IMG/VR virus record: IMGVR_UViG_3300025108_000056
Span: 1-57,294 of that record
Origin: a virus
DNA length: 57,294 nt
Reading direction: 5' to 3' (one strand)
The notes beneath the pieces were generated by a model. That model did no database searches and was not told where the DNA came from. It saw only the letters and a program-made list of their open reading frames with translations. A program made the position numbers and the translations under genes. How positions within the stretch are numbered: position 1 is the first letter of the stretch; every line of letters starts with the position of its first letter. This document shows positions 45,017-52,477 of this stretch, one piece after another.

Positions 45017-45043
45017 CCTTTGTTAGTTCTTTATATAGTGAAT
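45017..45043 (-). promoter_or_regulatory. repeated TATA promoter element, copy 2 (DUF932 unit)
   Basis: Minus strand: attcac, then TATATAAAGAACTAACAAAG, then GG. TATA at 45031-45037. Unlike the other copies it lies about 90 bases before the first ATG (44944), so the leader is longer, about 60-70 bases, A-rich and without an own gene. Its upstream edge abuts the stop of the previous gene (45050). Confidence 0.65.
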
Positions 45044-45049
45044 CTGCGT

Positions 45050-45289
45050 TCAATCGAACAGAAAAACGCATGGAATCGGTGTACTCCGCTTGATTTTATA
45101 CTCTTCACGGTCAAGTAGAATACCTCTTTGGATAACCGAAGAACTATCATGGTTCATTTTTCCTAGCCCTTCGTCTAAAACTTCCAACATATCTTGAATG
45201 GTTTTACCTTCATGTGGAAATAACTGAACGCACTTAGTGCCCTCGATGTCGTGTAATACTATTGTACCAACTTCACTAAAGTCTATCAT
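45050..45289 (-). CDS. small hypothetical alpha/beta protein
   Basis: 79 residues from ATG 45289, which overlaps the previous stop in an ATGA junction with GAGGTTGAT upstream; the longer frame from 45310 is less likely. Strands and helices alternate (EVGTIVLHDIEGTKCVQLFPHEGKTIQDMLEVLDEGLGKM, IQRGILLDREEYKIKRSTPIPCVFLFD). It is the last gene of the HARP/SNF2 unit. No family recognised. Confidence 0.6.
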   Translation of the reverse strand: MIDFSEVGTIVLHDIEGTKCVQLFPHEGKTIQDMLEVLDEGLGKMNHDSSSVIQRGILLDREEYKIKRSTPIPCVFLFD

Positions 45290-45606
45290 GATATCAACCT
45301 CTTGATACATCTAACTGCTTTGACATGATTTCCCTCTAAGTGTTTAACCATCAGTTGCCTACTGCAAGATTTCCATCCATGGTCGTTAAGAAAATTCTCA
45401 CTGATACAATGAAGTATTCTTTCTACAGGAATGTGATTATTGTAATGCATTTTGTGACCAGTCTTTGCGTAGTACTTTTCGTAAACTACTGCGTAATAAT
45501 CTCTTTTGACTACATGCTCTTGGTCATCGGATATCTCGTCAAGTGCTTCTACAGCCGCTTCTCTGACGGACTTCCAATCCAAACTTTTCTGAGAGCCTCT
45601 TCCCAT
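45286..45606 (-). CDS. hypothetical basic protein following the HARP/SNF2 helicase
   Basis: 106 residues from ATG 45606, overlapping the helicase stop (TGATG). Mixed helices, His-rich and basic (VKRDYYAVVYEKYYAKTGHKMHYNNHIPVERILHCISENFLNDHGWKSCSRQLMVKHLEGNHVKAVRCIKRLIS), possibly a winged-helix type fold that binds DNA. Tight coupling to the helicase suggests a functional pair. Confidence 0.5.
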   Translation of the reverse strand: MGRGSQKSLDWKSVREAAVEALDEISDDQEHVVKRDYYAVVYEKYYAKTGHKMHYNNHIPVERILHCISENFLNDHGWKSCSRQLMVKHLEGNHVKAVRCIKRLIS

Positions 45607-47711
45607 CACTTGAACCTCCAGCCTCGCTCTTTCTTCAATCGCTTAACTAGTTCACTGACAAGACCCTTTCGCTGTTGAACATTACCACCGTCGAGAACAG
45701 CCTTGACAACTTGTCGCTTCTGCTCTACAACCCTGTCAAAGTGTTCGTCAATTGTTCCAACACATGACAGGTAGACAGCGTGTACATGCTGGCTCTCTTG
45801 TCCAATACGATATACACGGTCTTCGGCTTGCTCTTCGTCAGTCGGTGTCCATTCTCTTTCGATGAACAAGACTGTGTCAGCCTTAGTAAGAGTGATACCT
45901 TCCTTCGCTGCAATAGTATTACAGACTAAGACACCAATCTTACCTGCTTGAAAATCGTCAACAAGTTCTTGCCTTGTCTTTGAATCAGTCGCACCGGATA
46001 TTATCTTACCGTTCACTTTCTTAGCCAGCCTTTCGACTACCTCACGGTGATGTGCGAATACCACTATCGGTTTACCTGTTTGTTCTCTGTACTGTTCAAT
46101 CCAGTCAGCCGCATAGTTGACCTTGATGTGACCACATATCTGTCGCAGGTCGTTAATCATAGTGAGCATGATACCTTTCGGCAAAGGTTGGCCATTTAGA
46201 TAGTAAGAATCAATCTGCCTGTCCCATTCTTCTTGAGCGAAATCGTATGGGCTTCTTACCGCTTTATCTAATTCGATAGGGAAGAAAGTCCGTGTCTTCG
46301 GTGGTAGTTCGGGTAGCACCTCACTCTTGAGTCTACGGATACACAAGTCTCTTGTGCGTTCATTGAGTTCTTTGATGTTAGATGCACCGTTGAAGTTCCA
46401 ACCAAACCCGTCATTATATGGGTCGCAGTATCTTTGTGCAAAGTCCCAAAATGAATTGAACTGACTCGGCCTCATGAGATTGAGAGTATTGAAGAACTCT
46501 TTTGGTCTACTAGATATGGCAGTACCAGACAAAGCAATCACTTTAGGACTGGCGTGTGCTATTGTTAGAGTAGCCGTAGTTCTTTGAACAGGATTCTTTT
46601 TGCTCCCGACATTTTTGATGTAATGACTCTCGTCAAGGATTACTAACTTGAGCATCTTTGAGTAAAGTGACTTGTTATATTTCATCATCATATCGTAGTT
46701 GATGATTATGAAATCGACATCTGGTATGTATTTGTCAGCAAAGATACCTCTGCTCTCCAAAAACTTTTCAGCCGTTTTCCTCGTTTTCAAGTCGGATTCT
46801 TTTGCACCTTTTTCTTTGGCAATGTTCTTGACATCAGCCGCTTTGATATCGGAAGAAGGAGTTACCACATGAACAGTCTCATTAGGTAACCACTTGTTCA
46901 GTTCCTTCTTCCAGTTGAATTTGACATTGGATGGACAGACAACCAAAGCAGGTCGGGCTTTAGAATTGATAGCCGCATAACCTATGGCACTGATTGTCTT
47001 ACCAATACCCATTTCATCTCCGATAAGGCACCTACCTTTACTGGCCTCAGCAAAAGCAACTGCTACTTTTTGGAATGGGTATAGGTCAAGACCTTCGGGA
47101 AACTTACCCGCTAGTCTTTCGTTAATACTTTCAAGGCTGACAACATCAAGTTCAGCCGCACCGCTAAGTTCTACTCTCTCGATGCTACTCTCAATCTCAG
47201 CCTTGACCGAGTCATCTGTTCGGATGGCTTCGGCTAGAGGCTCGTAGAAATCTGCAAGCATACTGTATAGAGTAGAAGCCTGTGCGATTGGAATACTCCA
47301 ACACTTATCGTCAGCGTGGAACTTCCAACCTGCCACACTTCTTACAGTCAAACGAACCTTGTTTCTTAGGTCTTCGTCTCGAATAAAAGGCCAGTGAAGA
47401 TAGAGCCGTGTACGCTTTTTCTTCACCCAGCAGTTAGATTTGTTTCGCCCGTTTTTGGAAAAAGATTTGGTGTATGTTTTTACGACGCTGACATCATAGC
47501 CAAGTTTGTCTAACAGTTCACAAGCGTCGTTTACTGTTTCGGGACTTGCGTCAATACTCCACAGTTTCTTTTCGACATCGAACATATATCTAGGGAAAGG
47601 GATGTTATCTTTCAAGTAATGAAAGGTATCTAAGTTATACCGCATCTTCAATCCAACTCGCTCACCAAACTGAGCGTGTTTGTAAAGTTCAACGGTTACT
47701 AATTCTTGCAT
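45606..47711 (-). CDS. SNF2-family helicase with HARP-like N-terminus (SMARCAL1-like)
   Basis: 701 residues. N-terminal repeats KHAQFGERVGLKMRYNLDTFHYLKDNIPFPRYMFDVEKKLWSID and later KVRLTVRSVAGWKFHADDKCWSIPI resemble the HARP domain, which directs annealing helicases to forked DNA. The motor has LIGDEMGIGKTISAIGYA (motif I, about 225-242), LVILDESHYIKN (DESH, about 354), IALSGTAISSRPKEFF (motif III), PIVVFAHHREVVERLAKK and CNTIAAKEGITLTKADTVLFIEREWTPTDEEQAEDRVYRIGQ (motifs V-VI, about 629). It probably remodels viral replication forks, for example by reannealing ssDNA coated with the putative RPA-like protein. Confidence 0.8.
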   Translation of the reverse strand: MQELVTVELYKHAQFGERVGLKMRYNLDTFHYLKDNIPFPRYMFDVEKKLWSIDASPETVNDACELLDKLGYDVSVVKTYTKSFSKNGRNKSNCWVKKKRTRLYLHWPFIRDEDLRNKVRLTVRSVAGWKFHADDKCWSIPIAQASTLYSMLADFYEPLAEAIRTDDSVKAEIESSIERVELSGAAELDVVSLESINERLAGKFPEGLDLYPFQKVAVAFAEASKGRCLIGDEMGIGKTISAIGYAAINSKARPALVVCPSNVKFNWKKELNKWLPNETVHVVTPSSDIKAADVKNIAKEKGAKESDLKTRKTAEKFLESRGIFADKYIPDVDFIIINYDMMMKYNKSLYSKMLKLVILDESHYIKNVGSKKNPVQRTTATLTIAHASPKVIALSGTAISSRPKEFFNTLNLMRPSQFNSFWDFAQRYCDPYNDGFGWNFNGASNIKELNERTRDLCIRRLKSEVLPELPPKTRTFFPIELDKAVRSPYDFAQEEWDRQIDSYYLNGQPLPKGIMLTMINDLRQICGHIKVNYAADWIEQYREQTGKPIVVFAHHREVVERLAKKVNGKIISGATDSKTRQELVDDFQAGKIGVLVCNTIAAKEGITLTKADTVLFIEREWTPTDEEQAEDRVYRIGQESQHVHAVYLSCVGTIDEHFDRVVEQKRQVVKAVLDGGNVQQRKGLVSELVKRLKKERGWRFK

Positions 47712-47715
47712 CTTA

Positions 47716-47958
47716 TCACAGCCTTCCGTTTGCTATCCAATATCTGTCAGCGATAACGCCATCTACTTCTACCTTACAGTCAGAGCAAAGGTTGTCGTAT
47801 TCTTCTTCTTCACCGATACATGCTTTGCATGGTATCTCGAAGCCGTTGTAGTGTAAGCACCTGTCACAACAGACTTCGCCATCTGGGTGACATTCTTTAC
47901 AGAAAACTTCGTATTCTGTTTCTCCATCTGCTGATTCAACTATGTGTATTTTTCTCAT
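47716..47958 (-). CDS. multi-zinc-knuckle acidic protein
   Basis: 80 residues from ATG 47958, preceded by GAGAGTGACGGC; a longer frame to 48054 lies over the upstream 46-residue gene. CKEC, CCDRC, CKAC and CSDC form four cysteine pairs within 45 residues, plus His residues, suggesting two zinc sites. Acidic, with EEEEYDN between pairs. It ends just before the helicase start. Function unknown. Confidence 0.6.
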   Translation of the reverse strand: MRKIHIVESADGETEYEVFCKECHPDGEVCCDRCLHYNGFEIPCKACIGEEEEYDNLCSDCKVEVDGVIADRYWIANGRL

Positions 47959-47962
47959 GCCG

Positions 47963-48103
47963 TCACTCTCCGTTGTATGTAGCGCCGTTGGCCAACTGAA
48001 CCAGTTGGTCAATTGCATACTCTCTGTCCTTTTGACTAGTGCTGTCTTTAGCAATCAGTTCTAGGAATCTAATGTAACCTGCTTTCTTAGGTGTCATGTT
48101 CAT
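47963..48103 (-). CDS. 46-residue hypothetical protein
   Basis: ATG 48103 (a second ATG two codons later) begins 2 bases after the previous stop. Sequence MNMTPKKAGYIRFLELIAKD, then STSQKDREYAIDQLVQLANGATYNGE, suggests a short helical hairpin. It fills the gap between two neighbours and ends 4 bases before the next ATG. No function assigned. Confidence 0.5.
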   Translation of the reverse strand: MNMTPKKAGYIRFLELIAKDSTSQKDREYAIDQLVQLANGATYNGE

Positions 48104-48105
48104 AT

Positions 48106-48171
48106 TCAAGCCCCCGTGTATTCTTCGTAGATGTATTCTTCTGTTTCGATTCTAAGTTTTAGTTCACTCAT
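48106..48171 (-). CDS. 21-residue micro-protein (tentative)
   Basis: ATG 48171 overlaps the previous stop (ATGA); the upstream gene ends in GAGGCGAAGA, a plausible ribosome-binding site. Sequence MSELKLRIETEEYIYEEYTG ends with Ala. Supported only by the junction and by exact filling of the gap; it may also be a translated leader. Confidence 0.35.
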   Translation of the reverse strand: MSELKLRIETEEYIYEEYTGA

Positions 48172-48422
48172 TCTTCTTCGCCTCTGTATCTAATTTTATT
48201 TATGAAGTCAAAGGCATCCAATTGATTTTTTCCTTCACCCTCCTGTAAAAAGGAGATGTAGTTTTTCACTAGTGCTTTTAGGTTTTCATTTTCAGTCGCC
48301 TGTGCCCATCTAAGTATCATTGCAGATTGGTGAAAATCAAAATCATCTTCGTTCAATTCCCAGACAGGAACATGTAATTTCCGTGTGGTTGAATAATATT
48401 CCTTTGGTAGCGAGTTACTCAT
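48168..48422 (-). CDS. hypothetical helical protein
   Basis: 84 residues. ATG 48422 overlaps the previous stop (ATGA). Aromatic N-terminal half (KEYYSTTRKLHVPVWELNEDDFDFHQSAMILRWAQA), then helical (NENLKALVKNYISFLQEGEGKNQLDAFDFINKIRYRGEEE). The GEEE end encodes a GAGG ribosome-binding site. Unrecognised. Confidence 0.55.
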   Translation of the reverse strand: MSNSLPKEYYSTTRKLHVPVWELNEDDFDFHQSAMILRWAQATENENLKALVKNYISFLQEGEGKNQLDAFDFINKIRYRGEEE

Positions 48423-48598
48423 TCTTCTTCACCTCTGTCAAACTGATTTACTTCTACTGGGTCAAGAGTGACTTCAATCTTACCGACTACACTTGCGATG
48501 TTCGGCTGAGGGTCAATCCCTTTCTCAATCAAATAGTTCATTCTCCAAACTTCAATTGCATGCTTTAGTTCATTCATTATTCCATCATTGTATGTCAT
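48419..48598 (-). CDS. 59-residue hypothetical protein, first gene after promoter copy 3
   Basis: ATG 48598 was chosen because AAGTGAG lies just upstream; GTG 48607 would place the start inside that site. Sequence MTYNDGIMNELKHAIEVWRM, then a short hydrophilic segment and VVGKIEVTLDPVEVNQFDRGEEE. Starts the unit that ends with the HARP/SNF2 helicase. No family. Confidence 0.55.
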   Translation of the reverse strand: MTYNDGIMNELKHAIEVWRMNYLIEKGIDPQPNIASVVGKIEVTLDPVEVNQFDRGEEE

Positions 48599-48614
48599 TT
48601 TTCTCACTTCTCTT

Positions 48615-48641
48615 CCTTTATTAGTTCTTTATATACTGAAT
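48615..48641 (-). promoter_or_regulatory. repeated TATA promoter element, copy 3 (helicase unit)
   Basis: Minus strand: attcag, then TATATAAAGAACTAATAAAG, then GG. The only copy with T at the variable position (AATAAAG in place of AACAAAG). It directly follows the stop codon of the upstream gene (48641), and the ATG is at 48598. Confidence 0.7.
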
Positions 48642-48877
48642 CACTCCAGTGGATGGTCTATGTTCATATCTCCTAGTGTCCATCGAAGGGCTTTGACCAC
48701 ACCCTCCAACGCTTTGTAATTCCTCATGTGATACATACGGTCTTTTCTTTTACATCTCTGCATAGCAGTGTAATGTTGATTCTGTTTTTTCTCTGCTCTA
48801 TCAAGCATGTTGTGTATGTCTTCCCATGTTCTGTTGTATGCGAAGTGGTCACTATCTTGATGGTCGCTCATTGTCAT
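48641..48877 (-). CDS. hypothetical protein rich in His and charged residues
   Basis: 78 residues from ATG 48877 (a second ATG is two codons in), after GAGGAATAAAC. The middle is a charged helix (EDIHNMLDRAEKKQNQHYTAMQRCKRKDRMYHMRNYKALEGVVKALRWTL), likely DNA-binding or coiled. It is the last gene of its unit. Unrecognised. Confidence 0.5.
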   Translation of the reverse strand: MTMSDHQDSDHFAYNRTWEDIHNMLDRAEKKQNQHYTAMQRCKRKDRMYHMRNYKALEGVVKALRWTLGDMNIDHPLE

Positions 48878-48879
48878 GT

Positions 48880-49347
48880 TTATTCCTCTTCATCGAATAA
48901 TATCTGTGCGAACCTCGAAGGTTCAAGGGTCTGCCATCCGTCTGATGATTCAATTATAAACTCAAATTTGTCGGGTTTGTATTCGTTTAAATCGACATTC
49001 ACTTTTAGTAATTTGAGCCAAACATCATCATAGTCTAATGAATCTATGATAGTCTTTGAGTATCGAGCGTAGTCGATTATCAATCCAATCCTTCTTGTGT
49101 TTAATGAGTCTAAGTAAAACTGTAAATCTAATGCTTGTTCAGTTTCCTTGTGCTGTTCCTCCATGACATCTAAGAATATGTCAGCCTTGCTTCCATCGAC
49201 TGTTTCTAACCAACCAACTCCATAGTCATCCTTCACGGCTTGCCATTCGTCTCTATCGTATTTATTACGGAGTTCTTGTTCGACGCTGATTCGATTACAT
49301 TTTTCCATCAGCGTAGAGTTATCTCCAAACGGAAAACTTCGCCTCAT
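48880..49347 (-). CDS. hypothetical acidic protein
   Basis: 155 residues, unrecognised. After GAGAGGAATAA. Mixed helices and strands (VEQELRNKYDRDEWQAVKDDYGVGWLET, HKETEQALDLQFYLDSLNTRRIGLIIDYARYSKTII, KFEFIIESSDGWQTLEPSRFAQILFDEEE). The acidic end carries the ribosome-binding site of the next gene. No catalytic motif found. Confidence 0.55.
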   Translation of the reverse strand: MRRSFPFGDNSTLMEKCNRISVEQELRNKYDRDEWQAVKDDYGVGWLETVDGSKADIFLDVMEEQHKETEQALDLQFYLDSLNTRRIGLIIDYARYSKTIIDSLDYDDVWLKLLKVNVDLNEYKPDKFEFIIESSDGWQTLEPSRFAQILFDEEE

Positions 49348-49779
49348 TTATTCCTCTCCTTTCATGTTCTTTACTATGTTAGAGACATCGACTTTGTAAG
49401 TGCCGCTTTCAGTGGCTTCGGTCTCCAGTGGAAGTGTAGGTTTCTCATCTGTTTCTGTGGTTTCTTGAGAAGGTTGGTCGACATCTATCTCAATGTCTTT
49501 GAGTTTCTTACCTGCTAAATCTCCAAACAATCTTGGGTCGTTTGGTATCTCCATCAGCATAGGTGTCTTGGGTTCGATGAGATAGTTAGCACCAGATACG
49601 GTACAGATAACCTCTATCAAATCTATCTTACCGAACTCACTGCTATGAACATGGGTTTCAAACTCATGTCCAAATTGCATAGCGTTCTGTAAGTAATTGT
49701 ATGTCTGTATAGTCTTTTCAAGTTTAATCGCTTGCTCGTTTAATTCTTGTACTTGCTTTTCGTAATCTTCTTTTTTCAT
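49348..49779 (-). CDS. coiled-coil hypothetical protein
   Basis: 143 residues. ATG 49779 overlaps the previous stop (ATGA). Residues 1-35 are a strongly predicted coiled coil (YEKQVQELNEQAIKLEKTIQTYNYLQNAMQ), followed by a compact strand-rich part (IDLIEVICTVSGANYLIEPKTPMLMEI) and an acidic Thr/Pro/Glu-rich linker (SQETTETDEKPTLPLETEATES). Unrecognised. Confidence 0.5.
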   Translation of the reverse strand: MKKEDYEKQVQELNEQAIKLEKTIQTYNYLQNAMQFGHEFETHVHSSEFGKIDLIEVICTVSGANYLIEPKTPMLMEIPNDPRLFGDLAGKKLKDIEIDVDQPSQETTETDEKPTLPLETEATESGTYKVDVSNIVKNMKGEE

Positions 49780-49985
49780 TCTTCATCCCTACCTAGCATA
49801 TCTTCTATAGAGTAATCTTTGATACCTGCTTCTAACAATCTATCATATAGAGTATTTAGAAAGTGAGTCAGGTCTTTTATTCTGTCATTGATTGGTTTCG
49901 CTGTTTGTTTCAAAAAGTAAAGTTCCTCAAAGACTCGCCTCGCTACTATCCTAGTATTGTTAATCTGTAATTTATCATTGTTCAT
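49776..49985 (-). CDS. 69-residue helical protein
   Basis: Start ATG 49985, preceded by AGAGGTGATTAAT; the frame extends to 50039 but that part overlaps a zinc-ribbon gene. Sequence NNDKLQINNTRIVARRVFEELYFLKQTAK, then INDRIKDLTHFLNTLYDRLLEAGIKDYSIEDMLGRDEE, is helical. No family. Confidence 0.55.
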   Translation of the reverse strand: MNNDKLQINNTRIVARRVFEELYFLKQTAKPINDRIKDLTHFLNTLYDRLLEAGIKDYSIEDMLGRDEE

Positions 49986-49986
49986 A

Positions 49987-50109
49987 TTAATCACCTCTGC
50001 TAAATGGGTTCTTTGTGGTAGACCTCCAGCACTCATCACATACCTTGTAGACAGGATGAATGTTGACGCTGGTTCTTCTTTTACATCGCTTGCATTCTAA
50101 GTCTTTCAT
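49987..50109 (-). CDS. 40-residue zinc-ribbon protein
   Basis: ATG 50109 overlaps the previous stop in an ATGA junction. CKRC near residue 6 and CDEC near 24 form a CxxC...CxxC ribbon in MKDLECKRCKRRTSVNIHP and VYKVCDECWRSTTKNPFSRG. The last codons contain the AGAGGTGATTAA site used by the next gene. Function unknown. Confidence 0.6.
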   Translation of the reverse strand: MKDLECKRCKRRTSVNIHPVYKVCDECWRSTTKNPFSRGD

Positions 50110-50231
50110 TCTTCTTCCTCTTCAAGTTCTTCACGCAACCGCTTGACTTCGGCAACTAAATCCCAAAATATTCTTACCTTGTAATCATTAGTCCATTGTT
50201 TCATATTCTCTATTTCTTCTATGTCAATCAT
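50106..50231 (-). CDS. 41-residue protein, remote fifth member of the MIDTDKY family
   Basis: ATG 50231 overlaps the previous stop (ATGA). Sequence MIDIEEIENMKQWTNDYKVR, then IFWDLVAEVKRLREELEEEEE. The AEVKRLRE block and its 20-base coding stretch, on the plus strand near 50131, are identical to those of the tandem family at 52567-53634. It lacks the GHTP part and may be a shortened copy. Function unknown. Confidence 0.55.
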   Translation of the reverse strand: MIDIEEIENMKQWTNDYKVRIFWDLVAEVKRLREELEEEEE

Positions 50232-50335
50232 TCGTTAATCAACTCCAATATTACCTCTAGTGTTCCGTTTCTGTGTTCTATCAAATAGAGAGGCATTGCC
50301 TCTCCATGTCTTGTCTGTATAATCTGTTCATTCAT
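50228..50335 (-). CDS. 35-residue hypothetical protein
   Basis: ATG 50335 overlaps the 32-residue gene upstream by 8 bases; the stop overlaps the next gene (ATGA). Sequence MNEQIIQTRHGEAMPLYLIE, then HRNGTLEVILELINE. AAGGAGTGATAACA precedes the start. Mixed strand-helix character. Unrecognised. Confidence 0.5.
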   Translation of the reverse strand: MNEQIIQTRHGEAMPLYLIEHRNGTLEVILELINE

Positions 50336-50426
50336 TGTTATCACTCCTTAGTTGCTCATTCTCTTGTTCTAATTGTTTTATTCTCTTTCTTGCTTTCGCT
50401 AATTGTATTGCTAATCCTTTACTCAT
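50328..50426 (-). CDS. 32-residue basic coiled-coil protein
   Basis: ATG 50426 overlaps the previous stop (ATGA). Sequence MSKGLAIQLAKARKRIKQLE, then QENEQLRSDNNE has leucine or isoleucine at heptad spacing and a basic start, like a tiny leucine zipper. Gap-filling and overlaps support a real gene. Confidence 0.5.
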   Translation of the reverse strand: MSKGLAIQLAKARKRIKQLEQENEQLRSDNNE

Positions 50427-50620
50427 TTCTTATACCCCCTTCTTTTAGTGTAAGGCATACACTTGTCATGCCTAATCGTGAGTTCTTTCTTGACCAGTAG
50501 CATCCTTGAACATGATTGACATACGGGTTCTCCGCATTTGTCACATCGAGTAACCGAATCTTTACTTCCGCACTCAGCACATTTGTCCAGTGCTACATAA
50601 GTTCCAATCATGTAAGTCAT
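50423..50620 (-). CDS. zinc-finger protein (CxxC, CxxC, CxxC)
   Basis: 65 residues; ATG 50620 overlaps the previous stop (ATGA), with GAGGTGA upstream. CAECGSKDSVTRCDKCGEPVCQSC is a treble of cysteine pairs like a B-box or cross-brace zinc finger. The C-terminal part is basic (KKELTIRHDKCMPYTKRRGYKK). Likely protein or nucleic-acid binding; no specific family. Confidence 0.6.
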   Translation of the reverse strand: MTYMIGTYVALDKCAECGSKDSVTRCDKCGEPVCQSCSRMLLVKKELTIRHDKCMPYTKRRGYKK

Positions 50621-50793
50621 TCATTCACCTCAATTTCATATTCGTTTCTTTCTAATGCATGTTCGATTGCATCCTTCCAACACTTGAGGAAGTAGTCTAG
50701 GTCATCTTTGACACAGCAATTCAGTAGGTCATGTTGGATATCTTCTAAGACTGATTGGTAGATTAGTTCTTTGTTAATGTAATACTTTGTCAT
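50617..50793 (-). CDS. 58-residue hypothetical protein
   Basis: ATG 50793 is preceded by GGTGATGAACA; the stop overlaps the next gene in an ATGA junction. Helical, Asp/Glu- and aromatic-rich with three cysteines (VLEDIQHDLLNCCVKDDLDY, FLKCWKDAIEHALERNEYEI). It fills an otherwise empty 180 bases. Unrecognised. Confidence 0.55.
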   Translation of the reverse strand: MTKYYINKELIYQSVLEDIQHDLLNCCVKDDLDYFLKCWKDAIEHALERNEYEIEVNE

Positions 50794-50799
50794 TGTTCA

Positions 50800-51072
50800 T
50801 CACCATATCCTGTAACTGTTGAATAGTTCTTTTGTTTCACGACTCATCGGTTGTTTAAATTCAACTGCGGCAAGTGCCTCCATACCATAAACCCAATATG
50901 TATTACTTTTGCTGAACTTACCATCATCCAAGCAAGCATCCTCATCAATACAATGTTGTATCAATTTTTCATCCGACCATTCGGCTTGCTCTTTTGTTAG
51001 GATAGTATCGTAAGTGTGTTCTCTTTCTCCATCTCTTATCCAAAATGTCACCAATACAAATTCGTCTGTCAT
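50800..51072 (-). CDS. hypothetical protein
   Basis: 90 residues after GAGGAGGAATAAAT. N-terminal strands (EFVLVTFWIRDGEREHTYDTI), a helix (EEAEWSDEKLIQHC-like) and an acidic loop (IDEDACLDDGKF), ending FKQPMSRETKELFNSYRIW. No motif identified. Confidence 0.55.
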   Translation of the reverse strand: MTDEFVLVTFWIRDGEREHTYDTILTKEQAEWSDEKLIQHCIDEDACLDDGKFSKSNTYWVYGMEALAAVEFKQPMSRETKELFNSYRIW

Positions 51073-51074
51073 AT

Positions 51075-51191
51075 TTATTCCTCCTCTTGAGTCACTTGCG
51101 CTTCTTTCAATCTCTTATTCTTCAACAATCGCTTGATGAATTTCGCTCGGTATCTGCTGTTACTTGCTTTCTTTTGGTTCTTCGTTGGCAT
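51075..51191 (-). CDS. 38-residue very basic peptide, first gene after promoter copy 4
   Basis: ATG 51191 follows GGGAAGTGAGAAAA; the frame ends with GAGGAGGAATAA, the ribosome-binding site of the next gene. Sequence MPTKNQKKASNSRYRAKFIK, then RLLKNKRLKEAQVTQEEE: about one third Lys or Arg, followed by an acidic tail. It may bind nucleic acid. Its place as the leader gene of a unit is notable. Confidence 0.6.
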   Translation of the reverse strand: MPTKNQKKASNSRYRAKFIKRLLKNKRLKEAQVTQEEE

Positions 51192-51208
51192 TTTTCTCAC
51201 TTCCCTTT

Positions 51209-51235
51209 CCTTTGTTAGTTCTTTATATACTGAAA
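51209..51235 (-). promoter_or_regulatory. repeated TATA promoter element, copy 4
   Basis: Minus strand: ttcag, then TATATAAAGAACTAACAAAG, then GG. TATA ends about 30 bases before ATG 51191. It begins immediately after the stop of the 412-residue gene (51237). Confidence 0.7.
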
Positions 51236-51236
51236 A

Positions 51237-52475
51237 TTATTCTTCCTCTTCTCTAACATAAATATTGCTTACAACAGGGTCTGGGCAAAACTGCATGTAT
51301 TGCTCAACTGTTTTGACATTAGTATTCTGAGTTTCGTTAAATGTATTGAACTGCTCAGCAATCAAAGCCTCGCCACCAATCGGTGCATGTTCGATGATGT
51401 AGGATTGCATTCCTAGCATTTCCATACTAAGTTGTAAAATTTCTTGTCGCTTTTTTTCAAACTTCACGGAAGGGCAGGCTTGCTCTAACTCATAACTGTA
51501 TTCTCTTATCTTATTAGCGATAGAGTAGTCTTCAATCAAATTAGTTCGCCTGTAACGGTCATTTCGCCAATCTGTAACCAAATCGTTAAGAGAATGTTCA
51601 ACACCGTAGAAGTTTATCATTGCTTGCGCTACTGATGCACCCTTCTCGATTTTCTTTCGGTGTTCGGCTACTTTGTCATGAAGTCCATGGTGGTCATTAT
51701 AGTATTCAGTGGCCGCTTCGTAGTGTTGGGCTATTCTATTACCAAGTTGTTCGGCTTTGTTTTTCACAATTTTTCTAGTCTGTTCTGCTTGAGATTTCTT
51801 AAGGCATCGTGTAATGAAGCCGATGTTCTCAGCATACCAATCGTCGAATGCCCTCATAGTGTCAGCCGTTATGAGCATCTTATCATTATGATTAGGTAAT
51901 CTGTAGTTGGTCTGTGAATATGCAAGATAATTTCTCTTACGCTTGACTTCCTCTCCGTTAGGTAACTTACCAACGGAATGACTTACGCCTTTTTCCTTGA
52001 TTACTGCTTGCATCTCTAATGGTATATCGAATATACGGATGTCTTTGTTTTTGTTAGGGTTGTTAAGGGCTGATGTAAATACTACCATCCCTTTGTCTTT
52101 GATGTCCCATGATAGTTCCTTCAATACTTTGAGTCGGTTGAATAATGTATGTAAGTAGCCTAAGTATGGCATTTCTCCTTTGGATTCAGTGCGAAGGTAA
52201 GGTCTTGAGTCTACACCTTTGTTAGCACAACCTTCGCTGTCCCAGTAATAGTTGCTGTGCCATGTCTTGAGTAAAGGATATTGCTCGTCAGCCTGTTGCA
52301 TTCGATAGACCATCTTCTGTAGTCTGTTCATCCATTGAGTACCATCCCAGTTACCATCGGCATCTGCGACATACACAAATTCTCCTCTATTGAGTTGAGT
52401 GAGTGCATCCCACTGAGTGAGTGTTCCTTCGTTTCTTCTTGCTTTCAATTTTATCCTTTCTGTTTTCGTCATCAT
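51237..52475 (-). CDS. 412-residue hypothetical protein
   Basis: Unrecognised. ATG 52475 is followed at once by another ATG; GGAGGAATAAAT precedes. N-terminus basic (KTERIKLKARRNEGTLTQWDAL). A middle strand region (GMVVFTSALNNPNKNKDIRIFDIPLEMQ, then a segment around 185-200 rich in Lys and Arg) is followed by helical charged segments (EQTRKIVKNKAEQLGNRIAQHYEAATEYYNDHHGLHDKVAEHRKKIEKG). A coiled-coil structural or DNA-binding role is possible. Its EEEE end contains a GAGGAA stretch but no gene starts within 10 bases; the next ATG is beyond promoter copy 4. Confidence 0.55.
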   Translation of the reverse strand: MMTKTERIKLKARRNEGTLTQWDALTQLNRGEFVYVADADGNWDGTQWMNRLQKMVYRMQQADEQYPLLKTWHSNYYWDSEGCANKGVDSRPYLRTESKGEMPYLGYLHTLFNRLKVLKELSWDIKDKGMVVFTSALNNPNKNKDIRIFDIPLEMQAVIKEKGVSHSVGKLPNGEEVKRKRNYLAYSQTNYRLPNHNDKMLITADTMRAFDDWYAENIGFITRCLKKSQAEQTRKIVKNKAEQLGNRIAQHYEAATEYYNDHHGLHDKVAEHRKKIEKGASVAQAMINFYGVEHSLNDLVTDWRNDRYRRTNLIEDYSIANKIREYSYELEQACPSVKFEKKRQEILQLSMEMLGMQSYIIEHAPIGGEALIAEQFNTFNETQNTNVKTVEQYMQFCPDPVVSNIYVREEEE

Positions 52476-52477
52476 AT

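Noticed and set aside
49986-50039. Longer start of the 69-residue gene (MMSAGGLPQ)
   Set aside because: This part overlaps the 40-residue zinc-ribbon gene, and ATG 49985 has AGAGGTGA.
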